Source: an uncultured Cohaesibacter sp.
Lineage (GTDB): Bacteria > Pseudomonadota > Alphaproteobacteria > Rhizobiales > Cohaesibacteraceae
DNA length: 64,000 nucleotides
Direction of reading: 5' to 3'
Assembly: GCF_963682185.1 (NCBI RefSeq)
Contig: NZ_OY821667.1
Location: forward strand, 558,001 to 622,000
Every line of letters starts with the position of its first letter. Position 1 is the first letter of the stretch. Of this stretch, positions 47,662-57,617 are shown piece by piece. The notes below the pieces were generated by a model, which saw only the letters and a list, made by a program, of their open reading frames with translations, did not search any database and was not told the origin of the DNA. The translations under genes were made by a program, and so were the position numbers.

Positions 47662-47766
47662 CTAAATAGAAATATTCATTTGATTGTCCGTTTGCACGCG
47701 ATCTTTCGAATGTCACCCTTTGCCAAGAACTCGGTCGCATTGTCCTTGTCGGGTCAAACGAAAAAC

Positions 47767-48033
47767 CTAGTGCAGACGGATCCACTCCCGCGCTTCGCGC
47801 TGTGCTCTGGCAACGTCCAGAGATGACATTTCTTCTGCCAGTTCCTGACGACGGATTGCCGCTTCAACGACACCCTTCATCGCAGCCAGGTTGAACCATT
47901 TGTGCGCAGCAATCAGATCCGGCTCGCCATTATCGCCGATCGAGTGGGACAGGCCCAACTGAAAGAAAACCTCGCCAGTTGCTTCCTTGCCAGAGCCATG
48001 CAGCTCGCTTGCATTAAATTCCATCCGTGCCAT
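47767..48033 (-). CDS. Small Sel1-repeat-like protein
   Basis: An 88-residue protein with one Sel1-type helical pair: VFFQLGLSHSIG followed by DLIAAHKWFNLAAMKGVVEAAIRRQEL. Sel1 repeats mediate protein contacts. Short one-repeat proteins like this are common in Hyphomicrobiales, with unknown role. TTG 48039 also opens the frame; ATG 48033 with GGGGA upstream is the better start. Confidence 0.8.
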   Translation of the reverse strand: MARMEFNASELHGSGKEATGEVFFQLGLSHSIGDNGEPDLIAAHKWFNLAAMKGVVEAAIRRQELAEEMSSLDVARAQREAREWIRLH

Positions 48034-48374
48034 TTTCAATTCCCCGTTTTACGCGTCCCGGCCCTTTATCAAGGCCTTTGTGAATGAGGCATTTTGCCCG
48101 TTCTGATGAGATCAATGGTGGTGGAAATCTCTCAATTCGACGTAAATGGAATTGGTTACCGCAATAAAAACAAAAGGTTACACGAGCGTAAAGTTTACAT
48201 TTGATCAACCTTGGTTTTGGCGCTTTTCCGCCAACAGCCGATAAAATTCAGAGAAAATCTGAATAAGGACCATAACGCTTTGGAAACCATAGAATTCTTT
48301 TTCAACAAGCGCTTCCTAAGGATATTCGCTCCCAAGCTGTTGAGAATCCACTGCGGAAATTTGAACATGGCAAT
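48034..48374. other. Intergenic region, no gene seen
   Basis: About 340 bp between the small Sel1-like gene and the GST terminator. I see neither a convincing ORF nor a structured RNA here. Confidence 0.4.
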
Positions 48375-48402
48375 ACAAAAAAGGCACCCCGAAGGGTGCC
48401 TT
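48375..48402 (-). terminator. Rho-independent terminator of the GST gene
   Basis: AAGGCACCC and GGGTGCCTT form a 9-bp stem with a 4-nt loop, and the minus strand continues TTTTTTG. It lies 21 bp past the GST stop. Confidence 0.88.
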
Positions 48403-48422
48403 CAAGTGCATCTGTTCCTTCT

Positions 48423-49130
48423 TTATCGGGCGCGCTGGTTGAACAGTACCGATTGCGCGTCCTTGTCCTTTGATAGGTCAAACTTGGCTCTGTCTTCCTT
48501 GCCTATGGCAAGACCGGTTTTCACGGCCGCACGCGCATTCAGCGCTGCGAACCACCGTTCGATATTGGGGAATTCTTCAAGATCAATTCCCTGCCGTTCA
48601 TGCGGGACAACCCAGCCGACAATCGCCATATCGGCAATGGAATAATCTCCGGCCACAAAGTCCCGTCCTTCCAGCGCCTTGTTCAGCACGCCATAAAGTC
48701 GGTGGGTCTCATTGCGATACCGGTTGATCGCATACTCGATCTTCTCTGGCGCATAGGTGCCAAAATGGTGGTTCTGCCCGAGCATCGGGCCAAAGCCGCC
48801 CATCTGCCACATGAGCCATTGCTCCACTTCCACTCGCCCGCGCTCGTCATCGGGCAGGAAGCGCCCGAACTTGCGCGCCAGATAAAGCAGAATGGCACCG
48901 GATTCAAACACCGAGATCGGCGCCCCACCCGGCCCTTCAGGGTCAACAATGGCAGGCATCTTGTTATTGGGTGAGATCGCCAGAAAGTCCGGTTCGAACT
49001 GATCGCCAGCACCAATATTGATATTATGGATGGTATAGGGCACCCCCAGCTCTTCGAGCATGATGGTGATTTTCCAACCATTGGGTGTCGGCCAGTAATA
49101 AAGGTCAATCGGTTTTGTCTGTTCGGTCAT
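48423..49130 (-). CDS. Nu-class glutathione S-transferase (YfcG-like)
   Basis: A 235-residue GST. The N-terminal thioredoxin-fold half starts IDLYYWPTPNGWKITIMLEE; the TPNGxK motif and NKMPAIVDPEG with VFESGAILLYLA mark the Nu class (E. coli YfcG/YghU), which has disulfide-bond oxidoreductase activity with glutathione. The C-terminal helical half follows. The frame extends to 49220, but MTEQTKPIDLYYW at 49130 is the family start. It has its own terminator. Confidence 0.9.
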   Translation of the reverse strand: MTEQTKPIDLYYWPTPNGWKITIMLEELGVPYTIHNINIGAGDQFEPDFLAISPNNKMPAIVDPEGPGGAPISVFESGAILLYLARKFGRFLPDDERGRVEVEQWLMWQMGGFGPMLGQNHHFGTYAPEKIEYAINRYRNETHRLYGVLNKALEGRDFVAGDYSIADMAIVGWVVPHERQGIDLEEFPNIERWFAALNARAAVKTGLAIGKEDRAKFDLSKDKDAQSVLFNQRAR

Positions 49131-49330
49131 GCAAATCATCCTAGTCAAATAAAGAAGTGAGCGTTGCTCACACAGAAAGGCTGTTGCACCCAATGTAGGA
49201 AACAGGCCCCACGGGTGCAATCAGCCTCATACAATCGTGATGACGTCTTGATCGCTTGATCGCCTGTGCGCTCAAGCCGCCTTTGGTGGCGCCTGCATGT
49301 GAATGCGCCTCTGTGTCGGCCTCTTGGCTC

Positions 49331-49918
49331 TTACCACAAGAAGCTTAAGTCCATCGCTTCCATGCCCGTAAAATACGGATGTGCGACAATGAGAACAGCA
49401 TAAACAACCACGGAAATCAGAATGATCCGGATCTCCCTTCCCCATGAACCAACCTCAGGCGGCACATAGGCTCCATCACGCCGGTTGGTGCCGACAATGG
49501 AAACAACAGACCAAAGCAACATGCCGCCAAACAGCACCATCGACCGCTGGTCATTATTCACGAGCAAATGCGCAATGGCCCATAGCGCCATACCCGTCAG
49601 CATCGGGTTCCGGATAAACCGGCGAATACGCGTCGGAGCCTTGGCGACACCAAACAGGATGATTGAAAAGAGCATAAGCAGATGGGTCAGATGACGCGTC
49701 CAGTCCTCATCATAGACGTCGCCTATATAGCCAGCCTCACCAGCAGCGCGCCAACCGAAAACGGTCAAAACCAGAGACAGGATAATCAGCAGGGCAAACA
49801 GCCCCTTGTAAGGCCCCTCGCCCATACGGCCCAGAAGCCCTGCGCGGGCCGTTGGAAGAAAAATCGGAAAGAGATGCACCACCGCCCACAGCAGAACACC
49901 AAAAATCAACATGGTCAT
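49331..49918 (-). CDS. NnrU-family membrane protein, copy 2
   Basis: A 195-residue membrane protein with about six helices. The features FGVLLWAVVHLFPIFLPTARA, GPYKGLFALLIILSLVLTVFGWR, PMLTGMALWAIAHLLVNNDQRSMVLFG are those of the NnrU family. It is clearly distinct from the copy at 26036. ATG 49918 follows AGGA. A perfect 18-bp palindrome lies 51 bp upstream. No nitrite or nitric-oxide reductase gene is near, so a denitrification role is not shown. Confidence 0.85.
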   Translation of the reverse strand: MTMLIFGVLLWAVVHLFPIFLPTARAGLLGRMGEGPYKGLFALLIILSLVLTVFGWRAAGEAGYIGDVYDEDWTRHLTHLLMLFSIILFGVAKAPTRIRRFIRNPMLTGMALWAIAHLLVNNDQRSMVLFGGMLLWSVVSIVGTNRRDGAYVPPEVGSWGREIRIILISVVVYAVLIVAHPYFTGMEAMDLSFLW

Positions 49919-49968
49919 TGTCAGGTCCTTTGAACAGACAGGAGCATCGCTTGGCACGCGCCCCTATT

Positions 49969-49986
49969 TAGTTATTGCAATAACTA
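49969..49986. promoter_or_regulatory. 18-bp perfect palindrome before the NnrU gene
   Basis: TAGTTATTGCAATAACTA reads the same on both strands. It lies in the promoter area of the minus-strand NnrU gene, the place for a dimeric repressor. The protein that binds it is not known; it is not an FNR site. Confidence 0.55.
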
Positions 49987-50071
49987 TATGCGCAACACCT
50001 ATGGCTGCCAAGCCCCGAAAAGCACGTATGTGCAAAGCAGCAAGATGCAAAGGCTATCGTAGCGGCAATAA

Positions 50072-50103
50072 AAAAGGTGCGAAAGACATCCTTCGCACCT
50101 TTT
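50072..50103 (-). terminator. Rho-independent terminator of the gat operon
   Basis: AAAAGGTGCGAAAG and CCTTCGCACCTTTT pair (one mismatch) with a 4-nt loop; the minus strand continues TTTTTTATT. It lies 39 bp past the gatB stop. Confidence 0.88.
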
Positions 50104-50141
50104 CATGACATTCATTTGATAGCCCCAAGGGCCAGAGAGCC

Positions 50142-51605
50142 TTACAGCCCCAGCTTATCTTTGAGGATCTGGTTGACCGCCTGTGGGTTGGCCTTGCCCT
50201 GGCTGGCTTTCATCACCTGCCCGACGAACCAGCCGATAAGCCCCGGCTTGTCCTTGACCTTCTCGACCTGATCAGGGTTGTTGGCAATGATTTCGTCCAC
50301 GATGGCTTCAATAGCCCCCGTATCCGTTACCTGCTTCATCCCCTTGGCTTCCACGACTTCGGCCGGGTCACCACCTTCGGTCCAGATGATCTCGAACAGA
50401 TCCTTGGCGATCTTGCCGGAAATGTCACCGGCCTTGATCAGATCCACGATCTTACCGAGCTGGTCAGCAGAGATCGGGCTGTCATCGATATCCAGCTGTT
50501 CCTTGTTGATGCGACCAAGCCATTCGTTGATCACCCAGTTTGCAGACAGCTGTGCATCACGCCCTTCGCAGACCTGCTCGAAGAAGGCGGCAAGGCGCTT
50601 GGAAGCCACCAGAACGGAAGCATCATAAGGCTTCAGCCCCAGATCGGAAATGAAGCGATCGCGCTTGTCATCTGGCAATTCCGGCAAATGCTCACGCAGA
50701 GCCTCGACATAGGCGTCGTCGAATTCGAGCGGCAGCAGATCAGGATCCGGGAAATAGCGATAGTCATGCGCTTCTTCCTTGGAGCGCATGGAACGGGTCT
50801 CGCCTTTTTTGACATCATACAGGCGGGTTTCCTGATCGATGGACCCACCATCTTCCAGAATACCAATCTGACGACGGGCCTCATATTCAATGGCCTGACC
50901 AATGAAGCGGATCGAGTTCATGTTTTTCAGCTCGCAACGGGTGCCATAAGGCTCGCCGGGGCGACGCACGGAGACGTTGACGTCTGCGCGCATGGAGCCT
51001 TCTTCCATGTTGCCGTCAGACGTGCCCAGATAGCGCACAATGGTGCGCATCTTGGTCATGTAAGCCTTGGCTTCTTCCGAAGAGCGAATATCCGGTTTGG
51101 AGACGATTTCCATCAGCGCCACGCCAGACCGGTTCAGATCCACAAAGGACATGGTCGGATGCTGGTCATGCATCGACTTGCCCGCATCCTGTTCCAGATG
51201 CAGACGTTCAACGCCAATGCGCACTTCCTCGCCGTCCAGCATATGCAGGACAACTTCCCCTTCCCCGACGATCGGGTCCTTATACTGGGAAATCTGATAG
51301 CCCTGCGGCAGATCGGGATAGAAATAGTTTTTGCGGTCAAACAGCGAGCGGTTGTTGATCTTGGCTTTCAGGCCAAGACCGGTGCGGATCGCCTGACGCA
51401 CACATTCCTCGTTGATCACGGGCAACATGCCGGGCATGGCCGCATCAACGAAGCTGACATGGTCGTTGGCCTCGCCACCGAACTTGGTGGAAGAGCCGGA
51501 GAAAAGTTTTGCTTCAGAGGCGACCTGAGCATGGATTTCCATGCCAACGACCACTTCCCAGTCGCCGGTAGCCCCCTTGATCAATTTGCTGGACGCTTCA
51601 GCCAT
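50142..51605 (-). CDS. gatB: Asp-tRNA(Asn)/Glu-tRNA(Gln) amidotransferase subunit B
   Basis: The kinase/tRNA-binding subunit of GatCAB, which phosphorylates the misacylated Glu-tRNA-Gln (or Asp-tRNA-Asn) and passes it on for amidation. [24 protein letters not shown] and [19 protein letters not shown] are diagnostic. The C-terminal 100 residues form the YqeY-like tail domain (from about [16 protein letters not shown]). The frame opens with TTG at 51626; ATG 51605 behind GAGGACGAG is chosen, giving 487 residues. It is the last gene of gatC-gatA-aroQ-gatB. Confidence 0.95.
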   Translation of the reverse strand: MAEASSKLIKGATGDWEVVVGMEIHAQVASEAKLFSGSSTKFGGEANDHVSFVDAAMPGMLPVINEECVRQAIRTGLGLKAKINNRSLFDRKNYFYPDLPQGYQISQYKDPIVGEGEVVLHMLDGEEVRIGVERLHLEQDAGKSMHDQHPTMSFVDLNRSGVALMEIVSKPDIRSSEEAKAYMTKMRTIVRYLGTSDGNMEEGSMRADVNVSVRRPGEPYGTRCELKNMNSIRFIGQAIEYEARRQIGILEDGGSIDQETRLYDVKKGETRSMRSKEEAHDYRYFPDPDLLPLEFDDAYVEALREHLPELPDDKRDRFISDLGLKPYDASVLVASKRLAAFFEQVCEGRDAQLSANWVINEWLGRINKEQLDIDDSPISADQLGKIVDLIKAGDISGKIAKDLFEIIWTEGGDPAEVVEAKGMKQVTDTGAIEAIVDEIIANNPDQVEKVKDKPGLIGWFVGQVMKASQGKANPQAVNQILKDKLGL

Positions 51606-51674
51606 ATTCTCGTCCTCAGCTTTCAATATCGGAGCGCATGCAGCAGCTCCTGATTACAATGGCGGCGCGTGAGC

Positions 51675-51998
51675 TCACGCGCCAGATGCATCATTCTTTT
51701 CGCTCTGATGGGCGGCAATCGCCGTCTCCTCATAAGCAATATTGACCTCGATCAGGTCTTCCCAGAACTGCATGTAAAGATCCGGAGCCAGCTCCTTGTC
51801 TTCCAGCTCGGCCAGAACCTTGTCCAGAACCGCCTTGACGCGATCATCGTCACGCGCCTCAGACGGGTCCGATTTCAGCTCGGCCATGCGCCGCACATAG
51901 GAATCGCGATCGCGAAACAGCGCGATCAGAGCACGGTCAATACGGTCTATCTCCTCGCGGATATGGGCCTTTTCTGTGCATTCCTCAGGTTTACGCAT
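51675..51998 (-). CDS. Chorismate mutase (AroQ type)
   Basis: A 107-residue all-helical protein that isomerises chorismate to prephenate for phenylalanine and tyrosine. REEIDRIDRALIALFRDRDSYVRRMAELK with the active-site arginines, and a C-terminal IEVNIAYEE helix, match the monofunctional AroQ family. It lies between gatA (30 bp before) and gatB (69 bp after) on the same strand; I recall this arrangement from other Hyphomicrobiales. No functional link to tRNA amidation is evident. Confidence 0.88.
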   Translation of the reverse strand: MRKPEECTEKAHIREEIDRIDRALIALFRDRDSYVRRMAELKSDPSEARDDDRVKAVLDKVLAELEDKELAPDLYMQFWEDLIEVNIAYEETAIAAHQSEKNDASGA

Positions 51999-52028
51999 TG
52001 GTGTTGACCTTGTCGCTTCTCTGTCTAA

Positions 52029-53501
52029 TTACCACCATTTGGTCGGTGCTTCGAGGATGCCAGCAGCATCTTCCAACACACCGGCGGTGCGGAACAGGGT
52101 TTCTTCATCAAAGGCCTTGCCGATCAGCTGCAAGCCCATTGGCAGGCCCTGACCATTCTTGCCCGAAGGAACCGAAATGCCCGGCAAACCGGCCATGTTC
52201 ACGGTGACAGTGAAAATATCATTGAGATACATCTCGACCGGATCGGTGATTTCCTTGTTCAGCTCGAAAGCGGCCGAAGGGGTAGCCGGAGTGAGAATGG
52301 TATCAACGGACTGGAACGCCTTTTCGAAATCCTGCTTGATCAGCGAGCGGATCTTCTGAGCGCGCAGATAGTAGGCATCATAATAACCAGCGCTGAGCAC
52401 ATAAGTGCCGATGAGAATACGGCGCTTGACCTCAGAGCCAAAACCGGCCGCACGGGTCTTTTCATACATGTCGATGATATCGTTGCCATTGACACGCAAG
52501 CCATATTTCACGCCGTCATAACGGGCAAGGTTGGAAGAGGCCTCAGCCGGAGCCACGATATAATAGGCAGGCAAAGCATATTTGGTCATCGGCAGGGAGA
52601 TGTCGACAATCTCGGCACCAGCAGCTTTCAGCCAGTCGATGCCCTGCTGCCAGTTGGCTTCCACTTCCTCAGGCATGCCATCAACACGATATTCCTTAGG
52701 GATACCGACCTTCATGCCTTTGATGTCGCCCGTCAGAGCCGCTTCATAATCAGGCACCGGCAGATCAACGCTGGTGGTGTCCTTGGCATCAACGGAGGCC
52801 ATGGATTTCATCATGATGGCAGCATCACGCACCGTACGGGCGATCGGGCCTGCCTGATCGAGCGAAGAAGCGAAGGCAATCATGCCCCAACGTGAGCAGC
52901 GGCCATAGGTCGGCTTGATGCCAACGGTGCCGGTAAAGGCTGCTGGCTGACGAATGGACCCACCGGTATCCGATGCTGTTGCGCCAGCGCAAATGCGCGC
53001 TGCAACCGCAGCAGCAGACCCGCCTGAAGACCCGCCAGGCACACGATCGATGCTTTCGCCTTCAGCGCGCCAGGGGTTTTTGACCGGACCGAAATAGCTG
53101 GTTTCCGTGGTCGAGCCCATTGCGAACTCATCCATGGCCAGCTTGCCGAGCATAACCGCCCCATCATCCCAGAGATTCTGCGTTACCGTGCTTTCATATT
53201 CGGGTGTAAAGCCATCCAGAATATGAGAGCAGGCATAGGCGCCGACGCCCTTGGTGCAATAAAGATCCTTGATGCCCAGCGGAATGCCTTCCAACGGACG
53301 GGCTTCGCCCTTGGAAATCCGCTCGTCAGACGCCTTGGCCATTTCCAGAGCCTTCTCTGGTGTCTTGGTCACATAGGCGTTGAGCTCATTGGCACCATCA
53401 ATCGCGGTGATGTAGCTGGTCGTCAGCTCGGTCGCGGTAAATTCTTTCTTTGCCAGCCCTTCGCGGGCCTCTGCAATAGTCAGAGACGTGAGATCTGTCA
53501 C
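52029..53501 (-). CDS. gatA: Asp-tRNA(Asn)/Glu-tRNA(Gln) amidotransferase subunit A
   Basis: The glutaminase subunit of GatCAB. It is an amidase-signature protein with the Ser-cisSer-Lys triad K78 ([10 protein letters not shown]), S158 ([14 protein letters not shown]) and S182 (TGGSIRQPA), spaced as in characterised GatA. The open frame begins with TTG at 53543, but GTG 53501 ([12 protein letters not shown]) is preceded by GAGGATAG and matches the family start, giving 490 residues. It is the second gene of the operon. Confidence 0.96.
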   Translation of the reverse strand: MTDLTSLTIAEAREGLAKKEFTATELTTSYITAIDGANELNAYVTKTPEKALEMAKASDERISKGEARPLEGIPLGIKDLYCTKGVGAYACSHILDGFTPEYESTVTQNLWDDGAVMLGKLAMDEFAMGSTTETSYFGPVKNPWRAEGESIDRVPGGSSGGSAAAVAARICAGATASDTGGSIRQPAAFTGTVGIKPTYGRCSRWGMIAFASSLDQAGPIARTVRDAAIMMKSMASVDAKDTTSVDLPVPDYEAALTGDIKGMKVGIPKEYRVDGMPEEVEANWQQGIDWLKAAGAEIVDISLPMTKYALPAYYIVAPAEASSNLARYDGVKYGLRVNGNDIIDMYEKTRAAGFGSEVKRRILIGTYVLSAGYYDAYYLRAQKIRSLIKQDFEKAFQSVDTILTPATPSAAFELNKEITDPVEMYLNDIFTVTVNMAGLPGISVPSGKNGQGLPMGLQLIGKAFDEETLFRTAGVLEDAAGILEAPTKWW

Positions 53502-53618
53502 GTGGCTATCCTCACATTTTGCAGGATTGGGACTTGCGAACAAATCCCCGTATCCCGATGGTCTTGAGAAAAGGGTTCTGATGCGGCTCGACAGCAGGTC
53601 GACGCCAGCAAAAAGGGT

Positions 53619-53906
53619 CTATTCGATGACCTTTGGAACCATGAAATAATTATCTTCAGTAGCGGGCGCATTGCTGACAACCCGATCAGCATAATTGCCG
53701 TCAGTGACAACATCATCCCGCTTCTTCATTTCCTGGGTAACGACAGAAGTCATCGGGTCAACGCCCTCGACGTCCACCTCGTTGAGCAATTCAACCCAGT
53801 TCAGAATGGAGTTCAATTCACCCTTAAGGCTTTCCGCCTCTTCTTCTGTAACGGACAGGCGGGCGAGACGCGCCACGCGCTTGACCGTATCCTTGTCAAT
53901 TGACAT
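53619..53906 (-). CDS. gatC: Asp-tRNA(Asn)/Glu-tRNA(Gln) amidotransferase subunit C
   Basis: A 95-residue subunit that wraps around GatA and stabilises the complex. [25 protein letters not shown] and the end [20 protein letters not shown] are characteristic. The frame opens at 53957; ATG 53906 is the family start. It is the first gene of gatC-gatA-aroQ-gatB; a 117-bp gap precedes gatA. Confidence 0.94.
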   Translation of the reverse strand: MSIDKDTVKRVARLARLSVTEEEAESLKGELNSILNWVELLNEVDVEGVDPMTSVVTQEMKKRDDVVTDGNYADRVVSNAPATEDNYFMVPKVIE

Positions 53907-54156
53907 GAATGCAAGCCTTCCAAATAAAGGTCCGGACAGCGCTTGACGATAGCGCACGATACCGAACCACCTACGAGTCTTATCCTACTCATAGTCGGCT
54001 ATAGCATCTCAGGACTTTTACACGCAACTCCAAGGGCAGCAGGAACAGACCAAGTCGGGCATTTTTCCCACATCAGCCCTTGTAGTGTGTCTTTTTCTCC
54101 TCGGCCCTTTGATAGTGACCACCCCGACAGACAAGTCTACGGGACTTGAAAAGTCT

Positions 54157-56355
54157 TCAAGAGCCCATAGACACACTGGCGCGCCGCCTTAATAGCGAGC
54201 GAGATTTTCGAATAAATTTGCGCGTCTCCTTAGCTGGCATGGGCCGCCCAAGATAGAAACCCTGCGCCTGATCGCAATCAACCGAGCGCAGATATTCCAG
54301 TTGATCGATGGTTTCAACCCCTTCAGCGATAACGGTCTTGCCGAGGGTTTTGCCCAGTTCAACAATGGCATGAAGAATGACAGCAGAAGCATCCTTCGGT
54401 TTCCCCGCTTCGAAGGCCTTAAGGAAACTGCGATCAATCTTAATCTTGTCAAATGGAAACTGGCTTAAATAGCTCAGACTGGAATAGCCCTTGCCAACAT
54501 CATCTAGGGCAACCTGAACCCCCAACTTTTTCCATCTCTTGATCTGTGAGCGCTCTACGTCATTTTCGTCAAGCAGAACGGATTCGGTAATCTCAAGCTC
54601 AAGCTGTTCAGGCTTGAGAGCCGATTGTGCCAAGGCACTCCCAATCGTGAGCGCAAAATGCGGATTCCGCAATTGGAGCGGAGAAACATTAACCGCGACG
54701 AAAAGATCGCTTGGCCAGTGTCTAGCTTCTTGACAAGCTTCCATAAGAACCCAGCGCCCCAATTCCTCGATCATCCTGTTCTCTTCCATGATAGGAATGA
54801 ACACATCTGGCGGAACATTGCCTCTGACAGGATGCTGCCAGCGCACGAGAGCCTCGAACCCCACCAGGATTTCCTGTTGGGTATCGAACTGGGGTTGGAA
54901 GTAAAGCTCGAACTGTTCCTTGTCGAAGGCATCACGAATATCGTCAATCAGCGCATTGTGTTCAATCATGCTTGAGCGCATCTGGGGATCAAAAATCCGG
55001 TAGGCATAAAGCGACTGCTTTTTGGCTTCATACATCGCCAGGTCAGCGTTGCCCAAAAGCTCAGCCAGATCCGCATCTTTGCCAGAAGAACGTGCAATGC
55101 CCACGCTGGCCCCGATCTGAATAGACATGTCTTCATGGTTGATCGGAGCACTGATGATCGTAAGGATTCGGTTAGCCAGAATTTCCAGCTGTTCGCCAAG
55201 AATAGCCTTCTCAAACACCATGACGAACTCGTCACCGCCATAGCGGACCAGTTCGGAAGCCTCGGTCATCCCCATTTGCAGGCGTCGACCAATCTTGCGC
55301 AGGATGCTATCACCATAAATATGGCCATAGGTGTCATTGACGATCTTGAAGCCATTGAGATCAATCCAGAAAACAGAAACCGCCTCCAGATCGCCATCCT
55401 TCATCCGGATGGCCAACTCTTCCATATATTCAAGAAAATAGGGCCGGTTATGAAGACCTGTGAGGGAATCTGTATAAACCAGAGACTGCAGTTGCTTTTC
55501 TCTTTCGCGCAGACGCGCCTCTGCCACAGCCTGTTCAGTGATATCAATGCGTCGAGACATGATGGCACCGGCCTGAGACCGGGTGCGTGTATAAATATAG
55601 GTCTTCTTGCCGAGTTTCTGGATTTCTCTCTGGGTATCGACCAGCCTTTCCGCGAGCGCCTGGCGCTCTTTCAAATAGCAATCCGGCTCATATATGGCGA
55701 GCGGATCATTAATCACGCCGGCTTCCAGATCCATTTTGTAAAGATCGATATGCTTTTTACCCATAAGCTCACGGCGACATGGATAATGCGGAAAAACCCG
55801 ATGATAAGCATCGTTACTAAAAATAACGCCTTCATCATCTTCACCATAAAAGACAATAGCTTCTTCACTCTGCTCAAGCGCTTCCAGAACCATTGTCGAA
55901 AGCCGACGCTTTCTCAAGGCGAGCAGAGAGGATGCCCCCAAACGGGCAAAATCTTCGACAAGCTTCTGATTCACCTCTTCAGCATGAGCACCATCCTCCT
56001 TGTCCGGAAAGACCATGAAGATAGCACCAAGCACTTCGTCACCCGACATCAACTTCGCCCCGGCAGAGCAACATCCCCCACCAGAACCGCAACAAATATC
56101 CGGCATTACACCATCGCGCAGCAGCCATTGTTCAACCTGCTCGCACGGCAAATAAAGGTGCGGAAAGCCAAAATCGGCAGATATCCGGACACCAGTCCTT
56201 TGATGATTGACAACATAGGCGCAAAAGCGAGTCTCACCCCGAAAGGCTTCAACCGCTTTGAGCATGGAGACGAATAACTCGTGCTCGCTGGAGGCTTCTG
56301 CAATGCTTAACGCAATCGCCACCGCCATGTCAGCACCAATTTCCAACCGTCTCAT
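54157..56355 (-). CDS. GAF-PAS-GGDEF-EAL cyclic-di-GMP protein with a cysteine cluster
   Basis: A 732-residue soluble protein. A GAF-like sensor (about 15-150), a PAS-like part (about 155-275), a GGDEF domain with intact GGDEF at 373-377 and an EAL domain with EAL at 501-503 follow in order. Both active-site motifs are intact, so it may make and degrade cyclic-di-GMP; the loop-6 motif reads DDVGKGYSS instead of the usual DDFGTGYSS. No RxxD inhibitory site precedes GGDEF. The sensor holds an unusual CCGSGGGCC cluster (C88, C89, C95, C96) plus C45 and C71, which could bind metal, an iron-sulfur cluster or sense redox state. It is separated from gatC by 250 bp. Confidence 0.92.
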   Translation of the reverse strand: MRRLEIGADMAVAIALSIAEASSEHELFVSMLKAVEAFRGETRFCAYVVNHQRTGVRISADFGFPHLYLPCEQVEQWLLRDGVMPDICCGSGGGCCSAGAKLMSGDEVLGAIFMVFPDKEDGAHAEEVNQKLVEDFARLGASSLLALRKRRLSTMVLEALEQSEEAIVFYGEDDEGVIFSNDAYHRVFPHYPCRRELMGKKHIDLYKMDLEAGVINDPLAIYEPDCYLKERQALAERLVDTQREIQKLGKKTYIYTRTRSQAGAIMSRRIDITEQAVAEARLREREKQLQSLVYTDSLTGLHNRPYFLEYMEELAIRMKDGDLEAVSVFWIDLNGFKIVNDTYGHIYGDSILRKIGRRLQMGMTEASELVRYGGDEFVMVFEKAILGEQLEILANRILTIISAPINHEDMSIQIGASVGIARSSGKDADLAELLGNADLAMYEAKKQSLYAYRIFDPQMRSSMIEHNALIDDIRDAFDKEQFELYFQPQFDTQQEILVGFEALVRWQHPVRGNVPPDVFIPIMEENRMIEELGRWVLMEACQEARHWPSDLFVAVNVSPLQLRNPHFALTIGSALAQSALKPEQLELEITESVLLDENDVERSQIKRWKKLGVQVALDDVGKGYSSLSYLSQFPFDKIKIDRSFLKAFEAGKPKDASAVILHAIVELGKTLGKTVIAEGVETIDQLEYLRSVDCDQAQGFYLGRPMPAKETRKFIRKSRSLLRRRASVSMGS

Positions 56356-56774
56356 GTAGAACTCCCAGTCTGCCCCCAGGGCGAAATTAGCGTGTCAGTT
56401 GTAAAAAATACATTACCTTTTCAACTAATACCAAAAATGCATTATTTCACTTTCCTAATTCTACCTAATTACATTCAAATAACACGCTATGTGAAGACGA
56501 ATAATATTCTCAAATTAGCCACGTACTAGAATAAAGTATTTCTATTGATTTCTCCCCTACGTAAAAACAACAAGATAATACAGACCAACCAGAACGAATT
56601 GGCCGCTTGCGACCAATAGAAAGCTTATTCACTCTCAGCACACGATCAATATTTGCTTTAGTCCGGCACCTGATCAAGAAGCATTGGTATTGTCGGGAAT
56701 GCATGATATGGAAGCTTTGCTGATCAAATGGAAACAGATCCTGCAATCAAGCCCGCTTACATAAAGGCCGATCA
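56356..56774. other. AT-rich intergenic region
   Basis: A visibly AT-rich stretch between the divergent cyclic-di-GMP gene and ruvX, without a supported ORF. It should hold both promoters. Confidence 0.5.
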
Positions 56775-57287
56775 ATGGTTCGCAAAAAGAAAAAGAAACA
56801 GCCCATAGATATCCCCCTTGCCGAGCTGCTTGCTCTATTGAAGCCAAGCCAAAGGCTGTTGGGGCTGGATCTGGGCACCAAAACCATCGGTCTGGCCATT
56901 TCCGACACAGGCAAAGCCATTGCCTCGCCGCTGGAAACCATCCAGCGCACCAAATTCGGCAAGGATGCCGAGCGCTTGATTGCCATCTGCGCCGAACAGG
57001 AAATTGGCGGCTTCGTTCTGGGCCTGCCCCTCAATATGGATGGCTCCGAAGGTCCACGGGCACAGGCAACACGAGATTTCTATCTCTCCATGCGCGATTT
57101 CTGGCGCGAACGCGAGCTTCCTGTCATTCCCGTCACCTTCTGGGACGAACGCCTTTCCACTGTCGCGGTCACCAGAACTTTGCTCGATGCAGACACCTCG
57201 CGCGCCAGACGCGGTGAAGTGGTCGACAAAATGGCAGCCTCTTTCATCTTGCAAGGAGCCCTGGACCGTGCCCGCAACATGCGGTGA
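56775..57287 (+). CDS. ruvX: Putative Holliday junction resolvase / pre-16S rRNA nuclease YqgF
   Basis: A 170-residue RNase H-fold nuclease. [19 protein letters not shown] carries the first catalytic aspartate, [14 protein letters not shown] the conserved loop and [16 protein letters not shown] the catalytic glutamate; [13 protein letters not shown] ends the domain. In E. coli YqgF helps process the 16S rRNA 5' end. A lysine-rich N-terminal extension ([10 protein letters not shown]) is present. In other rhizobia ruvX and gatC are divergent neighbours; here the cyclic-di-GMP gene lies between. Confidence 0.92.
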   Translation: MVRKKKKKQPIDIPLAELLALLKPSQRLLGLDLGTKTIGLAISDTGKAIASPLETIQRTKFGKDAERLIAICAEQEIGGFVLGLPLNMDGSEGPRAQATRDFYLSMRDFWRERELPVIPVTFWDERLSTVAVTRTLLDADTSRARRGEVVDKMAASFILQGALDRARNMR

Positions 57288-57617
57288 CACGAACCAATAT
57301 ATTCAGCTATGAAGATATGACATGGTTTCCATGAAGCCGTGAACATGCGGTCCGCTTCACAATTCGAGACAAAAGTATCATAATGATAGCGAGGCGTGCG
57401 CCCATCTTCGGCCTCGCGCCAATCTTTTAACCATATCTCAGAGACCAAGCTGCGTTCTTCGTCATTTGGTTTTTCTTGTCTCGCAAGAGAAACACTCAGG
57501 ATATGCCTGCCCCGCATCGACCTGACCTGCCCGTTTTCTTGCCGCCCGGCGTGACAGCAACCAGCAATCCAGAACGCGCGGCCTCTGTTGTTCCCATCAA
57601 CGCAACAGAGAGACCTC
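57288..57617. other. Intergenic region before the cyclopropane synthase gene
   Basis: No convincing gene; the minus-strand frame 57080-57625 overlaps ruvX and has no recognisable content. It likely holds the cfa promoter. Confidence 0.4.
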
